Shown piece by piece: positions 1 through 47,986 of a stretch of 64,000 nucleotides of DNA (its first letter is position 1; each line of letters opens with the position of its first letter). Position numbers and translations under genes: made by a program. The notes under the pieces were generated by a model, which was not told where the DNA came from, ran no database searches, and saw nothing but the letters and a program-made list of their open reading frames with translations. The stretch covers positions 11,419,112-11,483,111 of the forward strand of contig CM053253.1 of assembly GCA_028583405.1 (NCBI GenBank). Direction: 5' to 3'. This DNA is from Pogonophryne albipinna (taxonomy: Eukaryota; Chordata; Actinopteri; Perciformes; Artedidraconidae).

Positions 1-196
1 TCTCATAGACACTGCGCTATTAAAATACCTTTAAGGCATTGTATTTTTAAGGCAAAACCTTTTCCATCCCTCTATTTTAGTCCCGAAGGACGTAGTTGGA
101 TCATAAAATATAACAATCTGTCCAAGTTGCATTACATTTTCTTTTCACCTTGTCACTTTCTCCTTGCCTCCACTCCCTCGGTGTCTCTTTCTACAG

Positions 197-35709
<35,513 letters not shown>

Positions 35710-37093
35710 TTGGACCCCTCTTCCTACTGACCTCTGGGCCTGGTCTTACCCCTCTTCCTCCCCCTCGTTCTGTGTGCCTTTCACTGTGACTCCCCCCCCC
35801 CCCCCCTGTCTCCCTCCAGCCAACACTCAACTAACACCGACACAGTCTGCGTGCTTTGCTCCTTCTGCTAATCCACCACCGCTTCTTCACTTTTCAATGA
35901 TTATTACCCTTCTGCTTTATCAACCCTGCTGTAGCTCCTGTCACTCACACTTCCAGCCTGCCACTCGCCTTCACTGTAACTCCTCTCCGTTTTAACCCTG
36001 TATGCTTCCCGAACTCCTCCTGAATTTCTGCACCCGTCAACATCCCACTTTTGACTCTTGGTGATCTTCTTTTATTGATGCTTTTCCTGCTCTACTAGGC
36101 GACGGCCGCTCTGAGGCTTTTCTCTCTGATCTTTCAACTCCTGACTTCTCCGAGTGCTGAGCAAATCTGCTTCACCACGACACAGAGTGAGCCCCTGCAC
36201 ACATCCTGTAACTGGAGGGACATGTTTCCCGAGGAAACTGAAACACTGGTCGTGTAATTCAATGCGTCAGTTGGACTACAGCAGAATGTTGAAGTTATGG
36301 AGCTTATACAGGATTTGCTATGGGGGACATTTTCACTGTCAGCGGTCTGCTTGAAGCCAAAGGAGGCCGAGATCCTAGCACTGTGATAAGGTCCATTCAG
36401 AGCTAATAATGGTAGCATTTTGGGGCGAAAAGGGGAACAGAATAGGGCATAAAAGCTGATAAGGACCCGCATGTAAGTGCTCCTTGTTGCTCCAGGAAAT
36501 AGACAGTCCCAACTGTCTTAAGACAGGCATGCCCTGCTCTGTCCGTCAATCAGAGCTCCAGGTTTGAAACCGGATGCTTCTGGAGAGGACTTACTATGAC
36601 TAAGCACTTTTGCCAAATCTACAAGTGTGTAAGAAAAAGTTCAACTTCTCCGTCTCGTCTTTTTTTTTCCTTCTTCTTTTCACGACTAATGCCTTCTATG
36701 CTCATCCTGTCAGCATTGCCTTTTGTTTTGCCAATCACTACCTGGTTAATATTTCACGCCTGCTTGTGAAAATAGTTAATCATTATATGGGAGGGAGGGG
36801 GGGGGGTGTAATCCATCATCTACACACTGTTTATTTTTACTTTATTTAACCTCATTGGTTTGTGTTCGTGTTTCCTCTTCCTTATAGCTGAACACTGTGG
36901 CCACTCCCAGCCAATAAGAAAGGACAGGCATGAGCCCTGTTGCATTGTGGGTAGGATGTTTTGGTGGAAAAATGACCCACTCCCCATGCGGCAGAATCAC
37001 ATCACCACTTGGAATCGAGCTCAGCACTGTAACACACGGCCTGGAGACACAGACGTAAACACTGCAGATCAGCTGACATCCCCGACTTAATCA

Positions 37094-37199
<106 letters not shown>

Positions 37200-38259
37200 A
37201 TTTATCTTAATCGGAGAGTGATGGAGTCAGATGTTAGTGTTGCTTTTGCATTACCTGAGAGATTAATTGAGGGTTGATGTTCTCTCTTTGAGGAAATGTA
37301 CCTGCTGCAATGTCACAATGCAGAACTGGTAGTAAAAGGGGAAGTGGCAGAGATCGGGAACATTGTCCTGTGTTATGAAACAAAGGTACTAACTACCAGA
37401 CAGACACCTCACTCTGACGGTACACAGTCCTTCCTGGGTAATTTGTCCACACATTGTAGCGTCTTTTTATGACTGTCATCCACACATACATGTATAACTG
37501 TGATAAACAATGTAATCTTGCACGGGAGGAACTCTAACCAAACTCAAAGGGCAGAGGAACTGACACTACAACGACTGTTTTATAATAATAATAATATAAC
37601 GGGGGTGGCTTTTATATGATTTGAACGTTTTTCTGTATGTTTTAATTGTTTTAGAGGACAATAATATGTCCTAATGCTGGAACTGGATCGGCTGTGGTTC
37701 ACTGCTGCGCCCTCTCTCCTTCCCTGCTCCTTTGTTCAGTTAATCCAGACAAGATTAATCACCAAACCTGCCATGCAGCCTGGTATGTCTTCAGTTTTAA
37801 GATGCAGAAAAGAACAATAGGGCATAGCATGTTTCTCCTAGCTCTCTCCTAGTGTGTTGACTGTTAATGCTACTTTTTGTTCAGCAGATAAATATATGGG
37901 TACATGGTCTGGTCCTTTTTGATTTAACTGTTGTATATGTGGTACGTTGTCCATCCAGTACGATAACTCTATGGTACTCTACTGTCTTCAGCTCGCTGGT
38001 GTCTGCACCTTCGGCCATCAGCCTGGTCCCGTTCTGCTTTTGCACATTGTTTAGGGATCAGGAGAGATATTTCGGGACTAATCTGATGACAACAATGATG
38101 AGAATGATATTGTAAATGAGTTCTAGCGGTCTGTATTTTGATACTTGAATGATTTTTGGTTTTATAGATATCTATATATATGTATATGTATGTATGTAAT
38201 TTTTGACGTTTGTCAAAAGAGAGAAAAGGACTATGTCTTATAAAGTTAAACATATCGTG

Positions 38260-38265
38260 AATAAA
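38260..38265 (+). terminator. candidate poly(A) signal of anks1a
   Basis: Canonical AATAAA, 2.55 kb after the stop codon. An alternative AATAAA at 38401-38406 cannot be excluded. Confidence 0.45.
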
Positions 38266-38290
38266 TACCCTGTGATTTAAGAAAAAAAAA

Positions 38291-40050
38291 GGCTGAGAAA
38301 ACAAAGACTCAGAAGAGGGACCTCACTTCAGAAAAAAAAGATTGTAAATAATCTCGGGCTTCCAGTCTTTTTTATGATTATTTTTCATAATTGTACAACT
38401 AATAAATGGCGAAATTAGAAAAAGCTGACTTCTGAATCTTTATTTGCCCAATTACTGATCTTTTGTTATGTTACCATGGAATGTTTTGCATTATTGTTTT
38501 TATTTTTGGTGCCCGATTTTGAACACCTCTAGTTCTGCCTTTCTGATTTTTTGGGTTGTTGTTTTACTAGTTTAGCTTCATTAATATTTATTTAGTACAT
38601 TTATTTAAATTGCCCACAGGTTGTGTATTGACATTATTATTTTTGTATCCTTCTGTTGCCTAAATTCCCATCTGAAATTACTTTAGCGACAATGTTAAAG
38701 GCCAACTTCTGTTATTTTGTCTAAAACAACTCATTCACCTAGAAAATGTAAACTAGGTTTGTAACTGTATGAATACGGGAAATAAATCAGTCTGCTGCAT
38801 ACAGTTAACCAAATAGTTAAATAAATCATGTTATGTTATCTAATTTCACTTTTTTTTGTTCAATATTCAGTAGTTATTCATTACTGGGGCTGATGGCCAA
38901 AACACTTTATACTCTCTTTGACTCTGAAACAGGAAGATGTTATTTTATCGTTCCTTATTATCTATAAAAGTGTTAATCTTCAGGTTGCAAATTACACTGC
39001 ATAGATCAAGTCAAATGGCATTCAACCTTTCTAACAACTGCAGCCTGTGTCAAACAGCCACACGTCTCAGAACCCTAAAGCTGCGTTATTTGTTAAAATG
39101 TTATGACTGCTGGTATGGAAAACATTTGTGTTATGTTGCCTCGTTGGCCAACACAAAAACATCAAGAGAACAGATGATAGTTCCTCTGGCAGATATAAAT
39201 ATGGATTTACACATCTGCTCATTTTCATAGATATGCGACAGACGTCACAGATGCAAGCTGCTGTTCCTGGAAAACAGATCGGCTCGCTGCGTGCTGATTG
39301 TGCGGCTGATATCTGCAGACAGGACTGATTTGTTCACAAACACAAGACTGTTCACAGCGTGCACCCTGTAAACAAAGAGAACAACTGGGGAAACAAGCAA
39401 GAGGGATTTTAATTTTTAGGATACAAAAGAATAAACGGGACATCATTTCATTGTGCAACTTTCCATTAGGGAATGGATTTAGAAATAGTCACTTTATTAA
39501 CTATAAGATGTATAGATGTGTTATTATTACAAGGCATTAATACGATTATATTGGATCAAATTGTTATGAAGAATCCAATAGTAATCTAATGATTCTGTTA
39601 AATGTTGTTACTAAAGTGTCATCCATCCACAAAGCAATCGTAAATGTTCAGGTTCTTGACCAATAACAACATATAAAAAGACAAAACAAATGCTGATTTG
39701 GACAGTCAAGGGCCTAGTTTGTGTATTTGGTTTATGTAACTGTCAACAAGATGTGTTTTCCTTCAAAGATAAAATAACGCTTTGATAAATGCAACTTGTG
39801 ACAAAATACTGCTCAAAGTGTGGCGCATATAGCTCAAAGCATATCTTTGTCTCAGTACAGACAATTTCACTTATCTGTTCTTGTTGAATTGATAATTAGG
39901 TCACAACAAGTTCACTTTTAAAAATGCAAACAAAAACAAAAAGCTTCTTGTTAAGTTAACAAAATATGTAAACACGTTATACATAGCATTGGGCTCGTAT
40001 TTGTATGACTTTCATATTTAGTATAAAATGTTTCTACTTATGCTTTGGAG
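38291..40050 (+). other. intergenic, anks1a to the SARG-like gene
   Basis: AT-rich sequence with no recognisable gene or transposon. Confidence 0.55.
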
Positions 40051-40066
40051 AATAAAAATACTTTCC

Positions 40067-40152
40067 ATTGGCTGCTGCTATTCCATTGGCTCTTCCTCGA
40101 TCAGACGCTCGCTGATTGGCCGCCCACACCAACCTGTCCGGAAGCTAATTGG
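40067..40152 (+). promoter_or_regulatory. four inverted CCAAT boxes, probable promoter of the SARG-like gene
   Basis: ATTGG occurs at 40067-40071, 40085-40089, 40115-40119 and 40148-40152, all in one orientation (inverted CCAAT). They lie in a locally GC-richer island within AT-rich DNA. Repeated CCAAT boxes of this kind bind NF-Y and mark vertebrate promoters. Transcription is inferred. Confidence 0.65.
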
Positions 40153-40189
40153 CTCACCTGCTGCAGGTTTCTCCACCTGTTCCGTCTTC

Positions 40190-40325
40190 CCTTCGTGTAG
40201 TTCTACTTCCAAGAACAGTGCAGCTGTCAGAGGGGACTGAGGTGCACCGACATGGACTAAACACAGCTCGTTTCTTTTTATACACACAGCTGTACGGGTC
40301 TACATCTTTTCTCTTTCCATCGTTG
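40190..40325 (+). other. probable noncoding first exon of the SARG-like gene
   Basis: Downstream of the CCAAT cluster, a strong donor (CGTTG|gtgagt at 40326) ends a segment whose only early ATG is followed at once by a stop. It would splice to the acceptor ttacttttcag before 47792. The 5' edge is a guess. Confidence 0.5.
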
Positions 40326-42832
40326 GTGAGTTATCAAGAAATCCCTGTGTTTGAAGTGAGTGCGATCTTTGGTTCTGCTTTATTCATGCATACGACAGCG
40401 TTATGAGGAAAGAATACTTAACATTTTTTTTTTGAAAACGTGCTTTTACAAAAATATAATCAACCTTAAAGCATGGTATGAGTGTGCAATTCGTTTAGAC
40501 CCCTAGTTATAGTATTTTATAAAGCTTTGACTTGATTATTTACTGTATTTGAGGAGGTTTCAGGACTCTTTGCACACATAGGCTCATCATCTGTCAGAGG
40601 GCAGTTTGGGTTGGAGGGAAGTTGAGGGTGATGAAGAAATATTCCCACTATAAATACATATTACATTGCTAATCCCTTTCATGCTCTTAAGAACCTATAC
40701 CTCCTTTCAAAGATTGATCATTAATGTGGCATCATTGAATATAAGTTGGCTTAGTGGTTATAGGTTGAGTCAAAGTGCAAATATTTGAAGATAAATGTCA
40801 ATAACACAGAATTCAGTGGAACATGTGCCAAGCTAAACATTAATGAAGAAACTTGTGTTCACTCGAGCAGGTAGAGAGTTACACAACCTGCTGATGTTCA
40901 CCATGAACTTGTGTTTACTGACAATCATTAAACCAGCTCTCTGGCTGCCCTTGAACACATACTTCACATTTTTGGATCCTTTAAAGACTTTTTTTTGTAC
41001 AATTACTATAATGTATCCTCATAAAGTGTAGATAATGATTCCTTGGATTGTAATTAAGCCTGGGAAGCTGAAACTGTTCTCACAGTTAACATTTAAAATA
41101 CCTGTAGCTGATCCTCCCCCTTTTATAGTTTTGTTATATGCTGAGTTATAATTCAAGTGGAACACCCAGTAACATCAGAGCAGTTTAATTTAAAGCAAGG
41201 TGACATTCATTTCACTATTGGATCCTGACTCAGCTGTGGGTGCAGTGAGCTATGGTTTGTTGTTCAGGTATAAGGTGTTGGCTGCTCTGCCTCGGACACT
41301 TGTTCCCTCGCTCTGCTGATCTGAATGAGCTGATGGGAGGACCGATAATTGGCTCCTATTAAAGCTTTGACTAAGAGGCCACTTCATGCTTCGTTAGCCA
41401 GCCTTTGTTGCCAGAAAACACGAGTTAGTTATGTGGGTGATCAGGTTTTAACCCAACTGTCCTTGGCTATGTCTTCATGTCAACAAGATATTGCTCATCA
41501 GCTTCCTACCAGGCTTTCCCAATATCTATTTTTTACCAAGTAACTTTCTTGTAACTTGTGCCTTAAAACTTGTATTGTTATGATCCAGTTTCTAAATCAG
41601 TTTGTTAATATTAGTTCAAGTATTTTCTCAAGCTTACTTTTATTTTTCATCCTAGTGAAGCATCCTGCATTACATTTTGTAATCCTTTATTTGTCAGAGA
41701 AAAGTCATATCTGTTGTACTGTCTCTCTATAAATGCGCTCTTGTGCTCAGGGATTAATCAAAACGTTAAAAATGTGTTATTAAAATGAGACCATAATACA
41801 AATTAATCAATTCTACCCTGTATACATTTTCTCTCTATGGCATATGCATAGTTCAAACAAAGTCAGGGTCAAAGGGGAATTGTATCTTTTTAGAAAACAC
41901 AAATATTTGAGTCCAAATCCGAGTGATTCAAGTGTTTTAATCATTAACCATTTTCTGTTACATTTTCTATATATTTTAATTTTACTTAAGCCTCTTTTCA
42001 AGTCCTATCGTCATACCATAGATAACATATTCATTTTAAAACTGAAATGCAAAGTACTGAAGATAAATACTGAGGATTCACTGAAGTGATCTCAGTCATT
42101 AATAATCATTAATCTTTTTTAGGCTGCGGTCATAAAATGCCGTCAGTTACAAGAAACATCCCAGAAGCTAGGGCTGCTCGATTATGGCAAAAATCATAAT
42201 CTCGATTATTTGGGTCAATAATTGATATCCCGATTATCAATCAATCAATCAATGTTTATTTATATAGCCCAATATCACAAATGTTACATTTGTCTCAGTG
42301 GACTTCACAGTTTGTACAAAATATCAGTATGACAATACGACACCCTCTGTCCTTAGACCCTCAAATCGTACAAGGAAAAACTTCCGAAGAAAACCCACAG
42401 TTTTAAAGGGGAAGAAACCTCAGGGAGAGCAACAGAGGAGGGATCCCTCTCCCAGGACGGACTGACGTGCAATAGATGCCGTGTGTAAATTGAAAAGATA
42501 ATACATTTGCAACATAGGTAGTCCAAATGTTTGGAAATGCATGTGTGTATAATAGGAAGATGAATCCACGAGGATATCCATCCAGGACCTATGATCCATG
42601 ACCACAGCCACGACTCAAGATCCAGGGCTCGCGATGCAGGACACAGGACCGCAGGATCATCCATGACTCCGGATCCCAGCGTATATAGACACCAAAAAGA
42701 AAGAAATTTGGGGAAGCTGGGTTAATCGGAACATGAGAGTACACAGGTATAGACAGAGAGAAGGAAGAAGTAAGATGTCCCCCGACAAACTAAGCCTATA
42801 TCAGCAAAACTAGGGGCTGAATCTAATCAGCC

Positions 42833-45409
42833 CTAACTATAAGCTTTATCAAAAAGGAAGGTCTTAAGCGCACTCTTAAAAACGGATAGGGTGTCTGCCG
42901 CCCGAACACAAACTGGAAGCTGATTCCACAAATGTGGAGCTTGATAAGAAAAGGCTCTGGCTCCCATTGTACTTTTAGAGACTCTAGGAACAACCAACAA
43001 CCCTGCATTCTTGGAACGCAATGCCCTAGGACAGTAGGGTATAATGAGTTCTTTAAGGTAAGATGGCGCCTGCCCATTAAGGGCTTTGTAGGCGAGAAGA
43101 AGAATTTTAAATTCTATCCTGTGTTCTATAGGGAGCCAGTGTAAGGCAGCCAGAACAGGAGTAATGTGGTCCCTTTTCCTGACTCTGGTTAGTACACGAG
43201 CTGCAGCATTTTGAATCAGCTGAAGCGACTTGACTGACTTCTTGGTACACCCTGATAATAAAGAGTTACAATAATCCAGCCTTGAAGTAACAAATGCATG
43301 GACTAGTTTCTCTGCATCGTTTTGAGGCAAGATATGCCTGATTTTTGCAATGTTACGTAGATGGAAGTAGGAGGTCCTTGAAATTGATTTTATGTGGGCG
43401 TTAAAGGATAAATCCTGATCAAATATAACACCAAGATTCCTTACAGTCTCACTGGAGGCCAAATTAATGCCATCCATAGTTAGTATATCTTTAGATAATT
43501 TGTTTCGTAGATTCTTCGGGCCAAGTACAATAACTTCAGTTTTGGTCATGTTTAACATCAAAAACTTTAAGGTCATCCACGTTTTTAAGTCCTTGAGGCA
43601 GTCTTGAATTTTATTTAGATGATTAATTTCATCAGGCTTGATTGATAAATATAGTTGAGTATCATCTGCATAACAATGAAAATTTACAGAATGATTCCTT
43701 ATAATATTGCCTACCGGAAGCATATATAATGTGAACAAAATAGGTCCGAGCACTGAGCCCTGTGGCACTCCATGGCTAACTTTGGTTTGCGTGGAAGATT
43801 CATCATTGACACGTACAAACTGAGAGCGTTCAGATAGATAGGACCTAAACCAGCCTAAAGCAGTTCCCTGTATGCCAACTAAGTGCTCTAGTCTTTGCAA
43901 TAAGATATCATGATCGATAGTATCAAATGCAGCACTGAGATCGAGCAAAACAAGAATAGAGACAAGTCCCTTGTCAGAGGCTATTAGAATGTCATTTGTG
44001 ACTTTAACCAGAGCTGTCTCTGTGCTATGATGTGTTCTAAAGCCAGACTGAAAATCTTCAAATAAATCATTGTTTTTTAAGTAATCACACAACTGTTGTG
44101 CGACCGCTTTCTCAAGAATTTTTGAGAGGAACGGAAGATTAGAAATAGGTCTATAATTGGCTAAAACCTCTGGATCGAGGTTGTGCTTTTTAAGAAGCGG
44201 TTTTATCACTGCTACTTTGAATGATTGTGGAACATAGCCTGATAATAAAGACATATTCATAATATTTAATAAAGAAGTGCTAATTAATGGAAAAACTTCC
44301 TTCAACAGCTTAGTTGGAATTGGGTCTAACATACACGTTGATGGTTCAGAAGAGAGAATCATTGAATTTAATTGTTCAAGGTTAATGGCTGAAAAGCATT
44401 CTAGTTTACTATCTAGTGTTATACTAGAACTTACGTTTCCGGGAGTTGTTGATAACACTATACTGGTCAAAGGCAAGAGGTCATTAATTTTGTTTCCAAG
44501 AGTAACAATTTTATCGTTAAAAAAGCACATCAAATCATTACTACTGAGTGCTATGGGAATAGAAGGCTCAATCGAGCTGTGGCTCTCTGTCAGCCTGGCT
44601 ACAGTGCTGAAAAGAAATCTTGCATTATTCTTATTCTCATCTATTAATGAAGAGTAGTAGGCTGCTCTCGCTTTACGCAGTGCTTTCTTATATTCATTGA
44701 GAGTAATATGCCAAATTAAACGCGATTCTTCAAGTTTAGTGGAACGCCATATCCTTTCAAGTTGTCTCGACTTTTGCTTTATTTTGCGGGTTTCGGCATT
44801 ATGCCATGGAGCTAATCTATGTTGTTTTATTTTCTTCTTTTTCAAAGGAGCAACAGAGTCTAATTTTATTCGCAGCGCATCTGTAGCACTATCAACAACA
44901 TGATCAATTTGGGGTGGTGTACATTTTGTATAAGTTTCCTCCCCTACATGCAGACATGCTATCGAGTTAAATATTGGTGGAATCTCTTCCTTAAATTTGG
45001 CTATAGCACTAACAGATAGGTTTCTGCTGCAGGAGCTTTTGACTAATGCTTTGTAGTCTAGTAACAGTACTTCAAAAGTTACTAAGAAATGGTCGGATAA
45101 AGCAGGATTATGCGGTTCGACTAATAGTTGCTCAATTTCAATACCATAAGTCAGAACAAGGTCGAGAGTGTGATTATAGCAGTGGGTTGGTTTATTTACA
45201 CTCTGACAGAAACCAACAGAATCTAATATAGAGTTAAATGCAACAGTAAGGCTATTTTTATCATCGTCAACATGAATATTAAAGTCACCTACGATAATTA
45301 CTTTATCTGTTTTAAGAACCAAAGTTGATAAAAACTCAGAGAATTCTGATATGAATTCTGAATAAGGACCTGGTGCACGGTACACTCTAACAAATAAGAT
45401 TGGCTGCAA
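42833..45409 (-). pseudogene. LINE ORF2: endonuclease C-terminal part and reverse transcriptase
   Basis: An 858-codon frame without stops. GDFNIH (41-46) and SDH (105-107) are late motifs of an APE-type endonuclease. RT motifs follow: [16 protein letters not shown] (about 419-434), [14 protein letters not shown] (456-469), [16 protein letters not shown] (489-504), [10 protein letters not shown] (547-556) and the catalytic YADD (580-583). The first Met is not the natural start: the front of the endonuclease lies in another frame at 45435-45674. The intervening part, including the usual Gly-rich GGGVA block, is missing. RT itself looks intact. Confidence 0.92.
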
Positions 45410-45434
45410 AGTTTTCCAGGTCGGATGCGTAAGA

Positions 45435-45674
45435 CTAAAAACGAGACTTTCTCAACCAAGTTTCAGTGAGACAGCATATATCAATATTATAATCTGATAT
45501 TAAATCATTTACAAATATTGCTTTAGATGCTAGAGATCTTATGTTTAAGAGACCACATTTAATATTCCTGTTTTGTTGCACTGTAGTAGTTGTTACATTT
45601 ACTTTTATTAGGTTATTATGTATGACACCTCTATTAGGTTTTACCTTTAATTGTCCTTGGGCAGACACACACAC
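45435..45674 (-). pseudogene. N-terminal piece of the LINE endonuclease, separated by deletion and frameshift
   Basis: It encodes NIKCGLLNIRSLASKAIFVN and DYNIDICCLTETWL, the first motifs of an APE-type endonuclease (N of LLNIRS, E of LTETWL). It ends about 25 bp before the main frame, in another phase. Compared with the family, roughly 90-100 residues between this motif and [11 protein letters not shown] are absent, so no working endonuclease is made. Confidence 0.88.
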
Positions 45675-47791
45675 CGCTAATATTGGGTATTTTATTGGGT
45701 TCTGGATTCCTATGGATGACTGCCTAGGAGAGAGCGCAGAGAAGCGTGTAAGACTGCGACTCCGCCTCCTGGTCTCAACTCGATTATTAAAAACGATTAT
45801 CCATTTACTTTGAAAACATCCATTTATTGAAAAAAAACATTTGAACAGTATGTTTTGAACAGTTGATTACACTGAACTTTAAGTATAATTCAACTGAGAA
45901 ACCAAACAAAAAAAAGAAATTAAAATAAATAATTGTTTTATTTCGAATGATGTTGTTTACATAATCGTTGCAAGCTAAAATCGTAATTGCGATTTAAAAT
46001 GCGATTAATTGAGCAGCCCTACCAGAAGCTGCTCCTATTTTCCTTGTAGCATTACTTGCATCACAAATTATTTAAATTTGGCAGAGCAGACATATTGTTT
46101 ATGGGTAAGGTGCGTTAATGGAAACTCATGCCACATCATAAAACTATGATAACTGTCAGCCTTCATGCAGTGTCATGCTCAGTGACCTTTATGCCGTTTT
46201 TGAGACTAAAACCAACATTGACTCATAACGGTCAACGCTTAATTTCCTTACTCTTATTCGTTCAATCAAATGTTCTCTGAGATAAGAGAACAATGCAGTT
46301 GGCTTTGCTCTGTTTCCACGAACACACCTGAACCTGATTGTGCCGCTACGTGGTGAGTAAGCCATATAACAGGTTGTAAAGCCTTTGTCACTATTATACA
46401 TCTGTGTGACCTATTTAGACACAAATCCACTGAAGAGCCATAACCCAAGTTAAACAAATATTATCCCTTTGTGAGTCAATCATGATACATTGTTGGTTGT
46501 AAGTGCTTCCCAAACTTGCTAGTGCACGTTAAGCCCTTCTAATGGAAAGTGAAGACCTTTGCTTCATGTGGCCTCTTCTTTATTGTCTTATTAATTCATT
46601 TACTCCCCTATTTGTTTCTAAATATGCCCTCTATTATTGAGGCTTTGGAAAATCCTTTTCCTAGTATTGTACTGTATAAGTAGATGTAATAATCGCTCTA
46701 CTTATTTTGGCTGGCACACTCTCCTTATTCCTGAGCTGTCAATGGTAATATACACAAGGTAATATGCAGGAAATACATGTACTGCTATGTAACATAACAC
46801 TGCAGATCAACTGTCTACTCAGATTGTACATGATGTGAAGCACGTCATGCTCATGCACGAACAAAGATGAGACATCTCGCTTCATGGCTGAATCATAGTG
46901 ACTGGAATTCTTATTAACAAACCACTTAAAGCATCGCTGCATAACCTGAGAGCTAAAATGCCGACATTCTTCTTTGTACTATCTGTCGCTGCAATCATTT
47001 CGCAAACAATTCTCACTACAGATGTTAATATTATAAACCATTACAAGTCTTTGTTCACTTTTGAAATCACTTTAGTCTGTTTACCATCCCTCCACTATAG
47101 CTCAATACTGAATCACAAGGGAACCTTGTACCAGAAGTCGAAAACTTAGAAAGTATCTGGACAGACAGTTGAAGCATCACATGAGCTTCAGAAACGTTTT
47201 GAAATCCCTTTTTGCAGAAACGAGGACTGTGGATGTCTCCCGTCACTTACATTGAAAGCTCATTAGGAAATCTTCTTTTACTGGCCCGTCTGAACATGAA
47301 CGATAACGGCAATAAAACAAGCTTTATTGCCAATATGATTACCAGACCATTATCCAAAGACAGACAGGAAAAATGGTGAGCCCATCCTAAAAGAACAATA
47401 ATGTCTAATTTATCAAAAATAAATGATAACTAGTTTATTCATTCATTTAAATAATGACACAATTGCACATAGCTAGTTATGTTTAATATATCTCAGTGAC
47501 AGTGAGAGCACATTTAACATCTTAACTACAAGAGCCATTACATTATGAGGATAATGTAGCTATCAGTTGTAATTTGTGGCCTTCATTTATCACGCTAATG
47601 GAAAAAATGTACATTAATAGTTGTTGCTTGGATGCTTGCAAACCAATTTTGTGAATGATTAAAGCTTTATCTCATGTTACCGGCTGTAGGACGTCAGTAT
47701 TCGTATTTGAATAATTGTAAAGAAGAGACAGCGATAACACACACATTTCATCATTTTGTCCCATTCTTAAATGTTCTCCTTTACTTTTCAG

Positions 47792-47875
47792 GTTCTACCT
47801 CAGCCTGAGTCTCTGTGAAAGTTACCGGTCACAAGGGGACTGTGAGGCCCAGGTCCCGCCCTCGTCCTCTTCCTC
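47792..47875 (+). other. 5' UTR part of the SARG-like coding exon
   Basis: The exon starts after ttacttttcag. The 84 bases before the ATG have no earlier in-frame start. The chosen ATG leads directly into the family's GSLDS block. Confidence 0.6.
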
Positions 47876-47986
47876 ATGCCATGCCGAAAAGCGACACTTG
47901 GCCAGGCGGCATTGCCATGGAAACCATGGAGTAATTTGGACAGTGCTGGGAGCCTTGACAGTGTAATCAGCATGAACTCTGGCTAT
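47876..47986 (+). CDS. SARG-like coding exon 1
   Basis: 37 codons, MPCRKATLGQAALPWKPWSN onward, end at the donor TAT|gtgagt in phase 0. GSLDSVISMNSGY corresponds to the SCDSMMSSTSTRSGSS-type N-terminus of human SARG, Ser-rich and joined to SED/SYD. Confidence 0.85.

Larger units (their letters stand above)
42238..45780 (-). mobile_element. L2-like LINE (CR1/L2 superfamily), nearly full length but inactivated
   Basis: On the minus strand, a GC-richer 5' part near 45780 leads to an endonuclease-RT protein, a 3' UTR with tatatagcccaatatcac in the plus reading, and a terminal repeat of cattgattgattga type at 42238-42254. Possible target duplication cgattat lies on each side, but this word also repeats in the host element, so the exact edges are uncertain. 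Confidence 0.85.
42169..46021. mobile_element. hAT-type element carrying a LINE insertion
   Basis: The ends tagggctgctcgatta and taattgagcagcccta are imperfect inverted repeats, flanked by the perfect 8-bp duplication ccagaagc (42161-42168 and 46022-46029). The element's own sequence remains only as short outer parts (42169 to about 42237 and about 45781 to 46021) with no transposase. The L2-like LINE inserted between them. Confidence 0.93.
40326..47791 (+). other. intron 1 of the SARG-like gene
   Basis: It is dominated by the hAT element with the nested LINE (42169-46021). The flanks, 40326-42160 and 46030-47791, are AT-rich and show nothing recognisable. Confidence 0.5.

Noticed and set aside
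44277..44657. 126-codon plus-strand open frame
   Set aside because: Antisense shadow of the LINE protein.
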